NCBI GenBank assembly: GCA_963457665.1
Contig: OY735207.1
Span: 50,238,054-50,302,053 of the forward strand
Source of the DNA: Thysanoteuthis rhombus
Taxonomy: Eukaryota > Mollusca > Cephalopoda > Oegopsida > Thysanoteuthidae
Length of the DNA stretch: 64,000 nucleotides
Direction of reading: 5' to 3'
Translations under genes and position numbers: made by a program
Notes under the pieces: model-generated
Told to the model about the DNA's origin: nothing
What the model saw: only the letters and a program-made list of their open reading frames with translations
Database searches by the model: none
Part shown: in pieces, positions 13,036-22,859 of the stretch
How positions within the stretch are numbered: the stretch's first letter is position 1
Layout: each line of letters opens with the position of its first letter

Positions 13036-13202
13036 AACTGTACGGTCAGTAAGACTGAATTTAAATGATATATTTACTTATGCACAATTCCCCATCCACC
13101 AGAGTGCTTCATTCCAAAGTTGGAAGAGCATTGCTATATAGCTTATAACGAACAAGTAACCTTACTTAAAGAGTGCTCTACCCTGAATAAAGGAGTGATA
13201 AC

Positions 13203-13245
<43 letters not shown>

Positions 13246-13270
13246 TATATATATCATACATATATTATAT

Positions 13271-13354
13271 ACATTATATATATGAATATAGTGTTTATAT
13301 AATATATATATATATATGTATATTATATAAACACTATATTCATATATATAATGT
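13271..13354. repeat. 34-bp-arm perfect palindrome in TA tract
   Basis: The left arm ACATTATATATATGAATATA + GTGTTTATATAATA is exactly complementary to a right arm ending 'CATATATATAATGT'. Only about 10 bp of TA lie between the arms. It can form a long hairpin or cruciform. Confidence 0.85.
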
Positions 13355-13539
13355 ATGTATAATATATATAATGTATTATATACATAATATATATATATTA
13401 TATGTAATATATATGTGAAATATTATTTATTATGCATATAATATATAATATTATAGATATGATATTCATGTACATAATGCATATATACATATATAATATT
13501 ATGTATATGATACATATATCATATATATAACATATATAG

Positions 13540-13735
13540 CAATCCTTTCACCATTGAGGTAAACAGCCGGTAATGCAAAGGCCTAAATAACTGCCTTGAA
13601 CCCGAATTCTCATGTAGTTCATTCATCTCTTTCAACACGACAGTTATGTAACTAGAAATGGATATATATGATCCAACAGAATGAATTATAAGAATCATCA
13701 TGTTATATACAAACTTATTCAAAATGATCTTTCTT
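13540..13735 (-). repeat. Rep-D repeat, truncated
   Basis: Matches the Rep-D copy at 22860-23200. Shared blocks are 'GCAAAGGCC(T/C)AAATAA', 'AGAAATGGATAT' and 'GATCCAACAGAAT' (or 'AATCCAACAGAAT'). The tRNA-like head is mostly lost. It is flanked by TA tracts on both sides. Confidence 0.65.
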
Positions 13736-13869
13736 ATTTATATATATATATATAAATACATATAATAACTAATATATATATAATGTAAAATATCTATAAT
13801 ATATAATACATATATTTATAATAAATATATATGATATGTAATATATATATATCACATATGATATATATA

Positions 13870-14080
13870 TGATAATAATTTGGGCTTTGTGTCCGTCCAG
13901 TTCAGCATAGATTAGGTGTAGAATACTGGACCCTGGGTCTGGGACAAAGGTTCCTATCCCGCCTAGAATGGATATTGAGTCTATAGCCACACTGAGGAGT
14001 CGTAATATGACGAAACAGCAAAATATTTTTCTCTGACAAAGATGGCTGACTACTGTTGAAATGCGTTGAACATGACCCAT
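13870..14080 (+). mobile_element. Hammerhead-bearing retroelement fragment
   Basis: A ~210-bp non-TA insertion homologous, in inverse orientation, to 12896-13035. It contains the best-preserved hammerhead 5' half (13979-14019). A second GAAA-type motif lies near 14055 ('GTTGAAATGCGTTGAACATG'), recalling tandem ribozyme motifs of Penelope-like elements; that second motif is speculative. Confidence 0.5.
13979..14019 (+). ncRNA. Hammerhead ribozyme core (5' part intact)
   Basis: CCACA (stem I 5' strand, 13987-13991) is followed by CTGAGGA, which fits the CUGANGA core (13992-13998). Stem II is GTC-GTAATAT-GAC, a perfect 3-bp stem with a 7-nt loop (13999-14011), and GAAA follows (14012-14015). 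The start of stem III, ACAGC, is present. The 3' half that should follow (TGTC-TGTGG, seen in the two sister copies) is replaced by AT-rich sequence. The core is canonical, but this copy is 3'-truncated and should not self-cleave alone. Confidence 0.7.
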
Positions 14081-14224
14081 TTATAGTATATATATATTTA
14101 TAAATATATGATACGTATAAATTATAAATGTATAATATATATATACTTATAAATATATGATATATATATGATAATATATATATATATTTGAAAATATATA
14201 TATATTTATTATAAATATATGATA

Positions 14225-14280
<56 letters not shown>

Positions 14281-14466
14281 TATATATTATGTATGTATTT
14301 AGAAATATGATAAATGTATAATGTTTATACTTATGATATATCATATATATATGATATACATGTAATGTATATTTATAATGAATTTATGAAATAGATATAT
14401 CATATGATATATATATGAAATATATATAAATAGTAGAATGTGGATTCGATACACAAACTAGCTCAT

Positions 14467-14493
14467 GTTTCTGCCCTCTTCGGGCCTCATCAG
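14467..14493 (-). ncRNA. Second-type hammerhead-like core
   Basis: The minus strand reads CTGATGA, then GGCCC-GAAGA-GGGCA, then GAAAC. This is a textbook CUGAUGA and GAAA pair around a GCCC/GGGC stem II. The closing G10.1-C11.1 pair is changed to G-A, consistent with loss of a CpG. A possible stem III (ACATGA / TTTGTGT with wobbles) and TC follow, but I could not pair stem I convincingly. Probably a mutated retroelement hammerhead. Confidence 0.5.
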
Positions 14494-14832
14494 GCGAAAT
14501 ATATATATATGAATATAACCTATATATAATTCATATATTCATAATATATACATCTATAATATATATTATATATACATGATATAAAATATTTCTGTAGATA
14601 TATTACATATACATGATACATATAATACGTATCATGTATCCAAAATATGTATATAATATATATATATTTATATACATTTATATATATATTGTTCATAGAT
14701 AATATGTATTATATATACATACATATATTTTATATACATAATATGTAATATATGTATATATATTGTATATACATAATATGTATATATATATAATATATAT
14801 ATATCATATATATATATATATATATATATATC

Positions 14833-14864
<32 letters not shown>

Positions 14865-14989
14865 CATATATATATATATATATATATATGTACATATATA
14901 TATGTACATATATATGTACATATATATCATATATATATATATGTACTTATGATATATATATATCTTTTTATGTATATGTACTATGTATG

Positions 14990-15041
<52 letters not shown>

Positions 15042-15074
15042 TCATCATCATATATATGATAATTATTGATAATT

Positions 15075-15137
15075 GTGTCATCCATAGACAGCTGTTTCAC
15101 TGTATTGCAATTCGTCAGTGTGGCTATAGGCTATCCA
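15075..15137 (-). ncRNA. Hammerhead ribozyme, full-length diverged copy
   Basis: On the minus strand: GCC-TATAG-CCACA, CTGACGA (fits CUGANGA), then ATTG-CAATA-CAGT (stem II with A-U, U-G, U-A and G-C pairs), GAAA, CAGCTGTC (short palindromic stem III plus GTC), TATGG and ATGAC. All elements are present in the right order. Stem I has one mismatch (TATGG instead of TGTGG). The 3' side runs into '(ATC)n(TA)n'. This is the most complete copy; whether it still cleaves is untested. Confidence 0.65.
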
Positions 15138-15650
15138 ATTTCCTTTCCATAAAATATATACATCTACTAGCCAGGTAAGCTATTTGTGGGACGGTTATTT
15201 CGATACTACACATAGACAGAGAGAGAATTATACATAAACATATAAAATAAGACTATACGTACATGGACGCAAAGCATGTTCTACTTTAACAGTATAAGTT
15301 ACATTGTAAATAGATCCCCCTCTGAAACCCTTTGAAAATATTTTTTCTCATAACTCATTGTTTCAAACCATCCCTTCCTTCCCCCGAAGTCCATTGAGTA
15401 GGCTCGCCAAATTTCGATGGTCAGCACCCATGTTTGGATGTTTTTTATAGGCTGATAGACGAACACACAGACACTTCTCACTTAAATATTTAAGACACTA
15501 ACACACAAGCACAAAGACATCTCTCACTTATGTACGTAAGACATAACATTTATCTGGAAATGAAATATAGCCGATTTTAGCCATTTTTAAAGCGAGTCTT
15601 ATGCGACTGTATTTTGGACCCATCAACGCAGGGATTACCTTAACAAAAAT
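15138..15650. other. Unassigned spacer
   Basis: Contains a short 'TACATTGTAAATAGATCCCC' block (15302-15321) shared with the Rep-E family, but otherwise nothing I can place. Confidence 0.35.
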
Positions 15651-16075
15651 GACCCCCCCCTCTCCAACTCAATCATTCTTCCTCAGTGTCTCTTTATCTA
15701 TCTATCTATATTTTGCGCTATCCTTTCTCTTGTGTTCACCTTTCTTCTCACTGTTCTGTCTATTGATCAACTCACTCTCTTTTTGTTCCAATCGCCCACT
15801 CTCTGTCTTTATTATATAATCACCCTTCCTCTTTCATGTTATGTTTTGTAGTTTGTTTTTTTTTAAATCTCAGTTTTCCTCTCCCTTAATATCTTTTTTC
15901 TCTCATGTATAATTTCCTTTTATTCTTTTTGTTATTTCCGGGAGGTCTCTCTGTATCCAGTGATATCTCAACTCTTGATAACAAGAGCTATTTTTTCTTC
16001 ACTATCTTCTTTTCACATCCTTTCTTTCTTCCTTTCTCTTGACTCTTTCTTCTTTCTTTCATGTTCACCTCACTG
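15650..16075. repeat. Pyrimidine-rich low-complexity tract
   Basis: Degenerate C/T-rich DNA (TTTCTTTCTTCC, TCTCTC, TATCTATC). Ser/Leu/Phe-rich frames here are compositional. A second such tract lies at 16320-16545. Confidence 0.7.
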
Positions 16076-16099
16076 ATAATTCCCATTACTCTGTCTGCT

Positions 16100-16315
16100 T
16101 CTTGCCCAGGTGCGTTGCTGGGAATATGGGGGACTGTAATGGCTTGGCTCCTTAGTGTTGTGGTTCCTAACCTGGGTGTACAGACATTGTGTAGTGTTAG
16201 TAGAAATGCAATTAGTTGAACTACTATTCATAAAGCTATCGGAAAGCCGTTCATAAGGGGCTTGGGGGCGATTTTGAATCGCCCCCAACCTCCCCTCTGA
16301 GCTACGTCCCAGTTC
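16100..16315 (+). repeat. Rep-G dispersed repeat, copy 1
   Basis: The order 'TTAGTAGAAATGCAATTAG' ... 'GGGGCTTGGGGGCGATTTTG' ... 'CCCCTCTGAGCTACG' is shared with 56565-57205 and 61225-61545. It holds a GGGGGCGATTTTGAATCGCC + CCC inverted repeat. A non-autonomous element is likely; the class is unknown. Confidence 0.6.
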
Positions 16316-16559
16316 GTGCTATTAACTCTACTCTGTCATTGTTTTCCCGTGGTGTCTTTCATTGTTTCTTTCTTTCCAGTCTTTCTTTTTCTTTCTCCTT
16401 CATTCATTGGGTCTTTCTTCTCTTGTTTTCACATTACTGCTACCTCTCTATCAGTATCTTGCCCCCTCCTCGACTACTCTCTCTTTCCCTCTCTCCCTCT
16501 CTCTTTCATATTATTTTCCCGAAGTGTCTGTGTATAGAGTTGGATGAATGATGGTGATT

Positions 16560-18921
16560 TACTACTGAAAGATGTTTTTTACAACAACCTGCCAATCTAC
16601 TGCACCGACTGTTGTTTGCTACTAGAGTAGTTGCTGAATTATGCAGGTGGGGAGAAAAAAAAGCTTAAAACAATATCTTGAATGCATTACTTTAAATCTC
16701 ACAATTACTTTATTAACATTTCACTTCAGTAGGATAGAGTTGTAGCACTTCCTTGTTGTAAATGCTTTTTGTTTTTTGTAACTTATTACAATTCGCAACG
16801 GAATAACTTTTTCCCCTAGTTATAAAAATGTGCATGATTTTTTCCTACACGACGAAACTGCATCACCGTATGCTTTCTAAAGAAAAGGTCACACTTGGTT
16901 TGCATGCTTCGTTTGTTAATCATTATTTCAAGAAATATTTTAACAAATATTGACAGCACAAATAAATTTACATTAAAAAAAAAGGTACAAACTTAACACG
17001 ATCAGCACTTTCTCCCCGCAAAAGCACTTGTTTTCTGGTAAACCATGTTTGGGGGTAAGGAAAGATTAACGCTATGCATGAGTATATTTAGTCGTGGAAA
17101 AAATATTTGTAATTTGTGTAATGTGAAGGCTTTTTTTCAATTTATTTCAAGCTAAAAAAACAAGTATTCATTGGGAAATTTATTTTATGAGATCAAAGTG
17201 TGGTAAAATGTTTTTCCGAGTTTCACATTGCGAGTGATTTAATAAAATACTCAGCGATAATGTTCTTTCCCTTTCGTAGTCGTTACGTCAAGGAATCGAA
17301 ACAAAAACAAAACGATATAAAAAAAAGCCTGAAAATGCTTTATTAGAGCAGAACACGTCTTTTAGATTAACATTTTTTTTTCATTTCTTCTTATTACTTT
17401 TCAACAGTTTATTATTTTTGGCCGGGACGAATCAATAATGGTCAATCATTAGTTTAGTGTGTGTCACGTCAGTGATATCAATATTCAAACAACTCAGCTC
17501 ATCAATGCAACAAAAAAAAATACAGGCTTTCCATAAAACCAAACGTTTTGGTTTTAATGTTTCATGAAGTGATCTTTTTCTTAATCCTATTTTTTATTTC
17601 CATGAAAATTATGTAAATCTCTTTTGCCTATTTTGTATTTTCATTTTTCCGCAAATTTAAAACAAAAATGCTACTACTACCCCACGAAAAGTTTCAAGTT
17701 ATAATTAAAAATCGTGGTCGTACAAATCACTAAAAAGAACACCACGTTGTTAAGAAATAATAACAGCTGAAATTGTCATAGTGAAATTGATGTTGAAACA
17801 GACAGTAAAACTATTATTAAAGAGCTTCTTCCTCAGACTATCCGATCGATGTTTTATATCCTTCATTCATTTTTGTTCGACAAAGATGGATTTCGGTATG
17901 ACGGACCTTTCAACTTGAATGATTGAAAACTTGAAAAAAAAATCAATCTTTAAAATTAAATGTACTCGAATATGAAGAATTAGTTCTGTTTTTACTTGTA
18001 TCTGTTTATTGATAATATCATAACGTCTCTAGTTAATGGATCCCCCACCTTCTAAAAAAAAAAATCAATAATCGATCCAGTTGGTCTGAATCCTGGATTT
18101 CTCGTGTCGCTTTGATGACGTAATGAGGTCAACATGTTGCATCGACCAATCTAATTTCTTCGTTCAGGTCAACTGTGTTTCACTTCAATTTGCAATGATG
18201 AAAAAATAAAAATAATGAAATTAATCAAGGTTATAACTTGCTTTTTTTTAAAGTAATTTTCACACGAAAAAGAACACAAAGTAAACATTATGATTATTAT
18301 TTTAATATAAATATTTTTAAAAAAAGAGACGAGAATCTCTATTCAAAATACAAATACGTTGTTTAGGTCATACACAGATAATATGACTGACTACCTAGTA
18401 GTAGTAATAGTAGTTGTGTAGAAGAAGGCCACTTGGGGGGGCGAATTTTATGACGAGTATTGAAATGAAATACAAAATGAGATACTTTGATTGAATTTTA
18501 AGGAAATATCTTCTCGTAGGTAACATCGTTGAAAACCTTAGCCGCAGATCGGTTCTTGGCTGAAAACCTTTAAATCCTTTTAGAAATGTTTTTTTCCTTC
18601 ATTCAAACAACCCGTTCTCTTCTTTTAACAAATTAATATACTACCACCCTCCAACGTGTTGTCGGCCTTCCTCTTTTAATTAAAAAAAAACAAACAAATT
18701 CCGTAGCTGTTAAAAATCACCTATATAAAAAAAATCACATTATAAAGCTGAATACAAAAATAAAACTCAAGTCCTATCATCGGTTATCTGATAAAATAAC
18801 CTTATTGTGCTTATATATTTTTCAACATATTTTACGGGTATGAAGAGATACCATTTTTTATTTTATCTGAAAATAAGTAGTGTTTTTTTTTTGTGTGTGT
18901 CTCTTAAGTCTTGTGCTGGGG
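16560..18921 (-). other. Repeat-poor stretch, candidate 3' UTR of the minus-strand gene
   Basis: About 2.4 kb with no SINE, MITE, microsatellite or TE motif that I recognise, unlike nearly all flanking DNA. It lies directly downstream of the stop codon at 18922-18924 on the minus strand. AATAAA motifs on that strand (seen as TTTATT, e.g. near 16701, 17401 and 18004) could be poly(A) signals. That it is transcribed 3' UTR is inference. Confidence 0.35.
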
Positions 18922-19007
18922 TTAAAACAAGTTCGGGAGAAGTGCGTTCAAGGTGCTCGTCTTCATTCGATATGATTTTTCCCGGCGATCTTTCATTTTC
19001 ATGTCGC
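18922..19007 (-). CDS. Candidate terminal coding exon, unknown protein
   Basis: The minus strand shows a good acceptor (GAGTGATCTCCCATTTCAG) followed by an 86-nt exon ending in TAA. It starts with two bases (GC) that complete a codon begun by the single A left over from the exon at 19594-19700, giving Ser. The frame then reads DMKMKDRREKSYRMKTSTLN + ALLPNLF and stops. The segment is basic and polar, with no domain I recognise. The other minus frame is also open (ending at 18863), but its incoming phase does not match. Repeat-poor DNA lies downstream. Confidence 0.5.
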
Positions 19008-19194
19008 CTGAAATGGGAGATCACTCCAACTTGATGAAACAATCGTTGAAGAAACGTGTATGGCACATAATGGATTATAGAGCAAATATCTACAAGGGTT
19101 CAGTTTTCTTCAACAATTTGCTTCAGAATTCAATTTATTGGATTAGACATTATTATCTACTTTGAACAATTCAAGTGAATCTTAGTCATTTGTT

Positions 19195-19450
19195 TCGTTA
19201 CTTATTTTCAATGTTCGACCATTTGTTTTCAATGGTGTTTATGCAGTGTAGTAGTAGTTGTATTAGTGGTGGCATCATTTGAATCAATGAAGCGAACGAT
19301 TCTGTTGCCTATTGGATACTTTCTCACCATCGAAAATTAATTTTAATGTCACGCCATCTGCTTTCAACGGTGTTTTTATGAACAGTGACATTTTGTTCTG
19401 TAGGCAATTGTACGCTTTCCGTCCACCCATAATTATTCTTGGGCGATTGT
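19195..19450 (-). mobile_element. Two Merlin transposase C-terminal fossils in tandem
   Basis: Two overlapping remnants on the minus strand. One (about 19335-19450) reads ..NNYGWTESVQLP..VTVHKNTVESRWRDIKINFR. The other (about 19195-19300) reads RIVRFIDSNDATT..CINTIENKWSNIEN. Both contain the (V)H.NT(V/I)E..W catalytic-Glu block of ISXO2/Merlin transposases. The second also has FIDSNDAT, matching FVDSNYAT of the fossil at 4912-5075. They lie in the putative intron between the exons at 19594 and 18922. Confidence 0.6.
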
Positions 19451-19593
19451 TTCACTAAGTCAGAGTGATCCCCCCTTTCTAACCGACAAAAAAAAAGTTC
19501 GCCTAAAAAACATTACTGTTCATTTGCTGTTAAGTATTTTATGGATTTTAATGAAAAGAAAAAAAAAATAAACTATTTTTTTAAAATACTTAC

Positions 19594-19700
19594 TCAAAGA
19601 ATCATTTAGATTATTTGCTGACCTGCTTCGATTGTCTGCAGTAATTTTCCGGAAACCTAACCATCTCAACTCTTTTTTCATTTTTTGTGCTATTTCTAAC
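19594..19700 (-). CDS. Candidate internal coding exon, unknown protein
   Basis: A 107-nt exon on the minus strand. The acceptor is ..AAAGAAACAG|G (weak pyrimidine tract) and the donor TTGA|GTAAGTATTTT is strong. The first base completes a codon with AG from the 27352-27453 exon (AGG, Arg). The frame then reads LEIAQKMKKELRWLGFRKIT, ADNRSRSANNLNDSL, and leaves one base. A charged, probably helical first half and a Ser/Asn/Arg-rich second half look like real protein. I do not recognise the family. The frame also stays open past the donor, so the donor is not forced by a stop. Confidence 0.55.
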
Positions 19701-19759
19701 CTGTTTCTTTTGTTTTTATATGCATGAAAATTGAATAAGTCGGGTTAGTTTTTCTCTAT

Positions 19760-20639
19760 TCTTTTACAAAATTCCAAAAGTATATATTATGTTGCCTTAA
19801 GAATAATGTGTATGTTTAATATTTACAATATGAGACGATGAAAAATCACCCATATAACTACCAGACTTTCAATCAATGCTGTTTTGGCCATTCTATGGCC
19901 AAAATTGACAAAACTAGCCCCCTTTTTTTTGTTTAGAAGAATTTGGCCATAATTAAATTTTTGGCCATTTTGACTTCGTTGCAGTAGTAGCATGTTTAAT
20001 AGATTCTCATTTTTGGTGTGTACTGCAATATTGTAATGTTTTATAAACAGTCATTATATTTTGTTTTTTGTTTTGTCTTCCATCTTAATTTTTCAGTTGA
20101 TTTTTCTAACCGCAACTTTTAATACTCAGGTCGTCGCCGTAAAGTCGGGTTAAAAAATAAAAAAGCAACTGAAAGTAAGGACGAAGGTCAGATGTGGTCT
20201 ATTTTTTTTTTTTTTTTCTTTCTACAGATAAATAATGATGTACAATACTTCGTATAAAAATGATAAATGATAAAATAATTGGCATATGACCATTTTTTTT
20301 GCCCAGAAACGTCTCCAACTATCTGGCACTATACTACTACTACTTGATGATTGATTCTTGTCAGCTTTACTTCAATCCTCAAGGCTATGTGTCTTCATTC
20401 CTTTCTTCTTTATCAACTAGTTGTCTTGTCGGTGGCTACAGGCTAGGGTAGAATTAGTAATAAACTACTGTTTTCGAAAGCTTAAATAAAGATCGCCATG
20501 ACACTGACGACAATGCAGTAGTCGACAGACAAGTGCGTGAAACGCGGAAACAATATTTTTGTCGACTTGACATGCATCAAAGAAGACGGGACATTTGAAA
20601 TTTGATTTTAAAAAGATAATTTAAGTGGAAGGAAGGATA
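19760..20639. other. Unassigned spacer
   Basis: AT-rich. Near 19880-19980 there are several TTGGCCATT/ATGGCCAA words that could pair with each other. No exon is supported. Confidence 0.3.
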
Positions 20640-20770
20640 AGAATACCGTAAATTGTAGCGTACAAGTCGACCTCAATATTTTTCGCTCAAAATTATGTTT
20701 TAGGCCTATATATTTTTTTTCTATTTTACATTCGCTGTATTAGTCGACCCCTAGTACTCAAAAGAATTTT
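20640..20770. mobile_element. Short MITE ending in GTCGACC
   Basis: 'TACCGTAAATTGTAGCGTAC' + 'AAGTCGACC' ... 'TTTAGGCCTATATA' ... 'TTAGTCGACCCC' resembles a widespread invertebrate element with TACCGTA..ATAAGTCGACC ends. The two AGTCGACC boxes are direct, not inverted. Confidence 0.4.
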
Positions 20771-21149
20771 TTACTTAGACATTTTAATTCAATTTCTCAA
20801 TCAAGAGTTAATTTCATAAGGAGAGAAACGATTAATAGCAGATAGTACAGGCTCATATTGCTTTTGCTTTTTTTTAAAGTAGTGATAACATTCTTTGAAG
20901 TGCGTGGGAGGGCCTTTAATTTTTTTTTTTTTTTGTTGAATTTACGAGACATTTTGTTGGTAATTTTCTGTAATAAATGCGTTATAATAATGAAAAATAG
21001 TACATTAAAGCTTGGGGTTCTCAGTCTACCGAAATATACAAACATTGAACAATTTAGAGACAACTATTACTAGTACTTCTTAGCCCCCAACTACTTACTT
21101 ACTTGGTACATGCGTATTGTAGGCTTTGTAAATAAAATGAAGTAAAACA

Positions 21150-21335
21150 CGCTGCACTAACCATCAAGTGAATCACCGTATGTCTGGTAGCGCTGACACA
21201 ATTATACTAGATACTAAATAGACCCCCCCCCATATTTTTCCCCAAAATGAAGAAAAACAGCATCATTCTTTCAAGAAAAAGATTCTTAGATATTTCTGCA
21301 ACCCAAGTAATCTGGATGGGACCCCTGAAGGTGTC
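21150..21335 (+). repeat. Rep-H dispersed repeat, copy 1
   Basis: 'GGTAGCGCTGACACA' + '(A/G)T(T/C)(T/A)TAC' followed by 'AAATAGACC', a C-run, 'CATTATTCTTTC'-like blocks and 'CAAGTAATCTGGATGGGACCC'. It aligns with 58690-58830 and more weakly with 21540-21720. Confidence 0.55.
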
Positions 21336-21539
21336 CCAACCACAACTTCAAAAAGCCTTGGTTTACAGTTACGCATCCAAAGAGTAATTTTAAAATTACG
21401 ATCAAGTTTTTCTCCTGATTTTGTCTGCAAGAGAGCTGAAATCGCCCAGAATAAATATTTTCAAAAAATTGTCTTAGACGTACTACTAAGTATCTACTAG
21501 ATGTACTCAAGCACTTTACCATGGTTCAAGGCCAAAAGG

Positions 21540-21720
21540 TGTGTCTGTTAGCTCTGACTACAGTTTAAAAGAACCCCCCCCCAAAAAAAAATCCATTGAA
21601 GATTTTTTTTCAAATTTCCAAAAATTAAAAAAAACTGATTGTAGAAGATGTCTTGTGGAGTAGTTATGCAAATTTTCAAAGGTTCTTGGGAAAATTGTAT
21701 TTCCACTAGCACTGACACCA
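21540..21720 (+). repeat. Rep-H dispersed repeat, copy 2
   Basis: A more diverged copy: 'GTTAGCTCTGACTACAG', a C/A homopolymer, 'CCATTGAAGATTTTTTTTC' and a terminal 'CCACTAGCACTGACACCA'. Confidence 0.4.
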
Positions 21721-21790
21721 TAAAAACAACTGAGTGAAAAGGGTTAAAAAAAACGAAAATACCTTGTCACTTTGCTTGTTGTTCAATCAG

Positions 21791-21876
21791 GACAGTGATC
21801 ATAGCTACGATGATTCAATAAAAATATCTCAACTGAGCAATCGAGTTATTATTCCATGCTTAAACCATAAATTCAG
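21791..21876 (+). CDS. Possible plus-strand exon, unknown
   Basis: A strong pyrimidine tract and acceptor (CTTTGCTTGTTGTTCAATCAG) and a strong donor (TTCAG|GTAAGC) bound 86 nt that are open in only one frame (DSDHSYDDSIKISQLSNRVI + IPCLNHKF). No partner exon of compatible phase was found on this strand. It lies inside the putative intron of the minus-strand gene, so it may be fortuitous or belong to a nested or antisense transcript. Confidence 0.25.
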
Positions 21877-21959
21877 GTAAGCGTGGGTATATTGTTTTAA
21901 AAAAAATTCATGTCTTATAGGGCTAGATTTTAGATTGCTGGACTTCTGCTTCCAATTAC

Positions 21960-22220
21960 ACTTGTCAGGCATGAGGATACGCAGTTGGACTAGTTGTTAA
22001 CAGCATGGAAAATGGATAAGTTCAGATTCCGGCTGGGACAGTTGATGTTCACCTCATACTTAACGTCCTCTGGGAAAGGAATGAATTTGCTCATCCCTCA
22101 GCTATGAATAAACAACAGAGTTGAATGGGCTCTCTGTTGGCCACCAGACTAGGAGACTGACAATCTTCTAATAGATCAAGTTTGGGATTACTCCTTGCTG
22201 CCTGTACCATGTTATACAGT
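21960..22220 (+). repeat. tRNA-derived SINE-like repeat
   Basis: A tRNA-like head with box A-like 'ACGCAGTTGGACTAGTTGTT' and a degenerate box B ('AGTTCAGATTCCGG'), then 'CCTCTGGGAAAGGAATGAAT' and 'CAGCTATGAATAAACAACAG'. The same layout (GGAAAGGCA..GAATAAATAGCAGGGTAGTTGGAGCTCC) occurs at 30165-30510 and 38320-38520. Confidence 0.5.
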
Positions 22221-22345
22221 TCAACCTGTCACATATTGCTTTTACAAATGTACCACATATGGTAGTGTCTCATGGGATCTCATGCCTATCAACAAACCAA
22301 CTGAGACAAGTGGTTATGCTGTCACTTGTTAGAAAACAGCATGTC

Positions 22346-22349
<4 letters not shown>

Positions 22350-22396
<47 letters not shown>
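22350..22396. repeat. (TA)n microsatellite
   Basis: A pure TA dinucleotide tract of about 23 units. Confidence 0.97.
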
Positions 22397-22399
<3 letters not shown>

Positions 22400-22570
22400 T
22401 ATAAATTGCGTCATATTATATTGAAACTTGATTTAAAATGATGTACCGTTATTACACTGTAAATGTATCCTTTTTTCTAGACAACATGAATAGAAGGAAG
22501 TGAATTTGTCCATGTTGGAAGAAACAAATGTGGCAGATAAAGATCGTGAATAAACAAAATGAAAATTTGG

Positions 22571-22835
22571 AGCTAAAACAGTTATTTGTGCCTTTGCATT
22601 ACCGGCAACTGTTTAGCTCAATAGTAACAGCAATGCTACTTTAAATGGCTACCGTATCAATTTCAGGTTTGATTCCTGCAGCTGCCCCATTTTCTTTAAC
22701 TGTTTATTCTATTTATGGTGTCTAGACGAAATGATACATGTACCATGTAATAATGGGAGATCATTTCAAATAGAGTTTCAGTATAATATAATGCAATTTA
22801 TAATCATTCACTCAGATCATATATTCATTTTCTTA
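22571..22835 (+). repeat. Rep-D tRNA-like SINE, plus copy
   Basis: Contains a box A-like 'TAGCTCAATAGTAACAGCAA' and box B-like 'GGTTTGATTCCTG', preceded by 'GCCTTTGCATTACCGGCAAC'. The tail is 'ATGGGAGATCATTTCAAATA' + 'GAGTTTC'. It ends at a short TA tract and is mirrored by an inverted copy at 22860-23200. Confidence 0.65.
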
Positions 22836-22859
22836 ATGATATATATATATATATATGAA

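Larger units (their letters stand above)
12655..15060. repeat. TA-dinucleotide block with embedded repeats
   Basis: Pure and degenerate (TA)n tracts at 12655-12895, 13200-13540, 13735-13865, 14080-14430 and 14500-15060, with short (TG), (CT) and (ATC) runs. They are separated by non-TA insertions at 12896-13195, 13541-13734, 13870-14080 and 14430-14500. Tyr/Ile-rich frames across the block are artefacts of the dinucleotide. At least four of the non-TA segments belong to hammerhead-bearing or tRNA-like repeat families. Confidence 0.95.

Noticed and set aside
12609..15178. Tyr/Ile-rich open frames
   Set aside because: Translations of (TA)n tracts with no other coding evidence.
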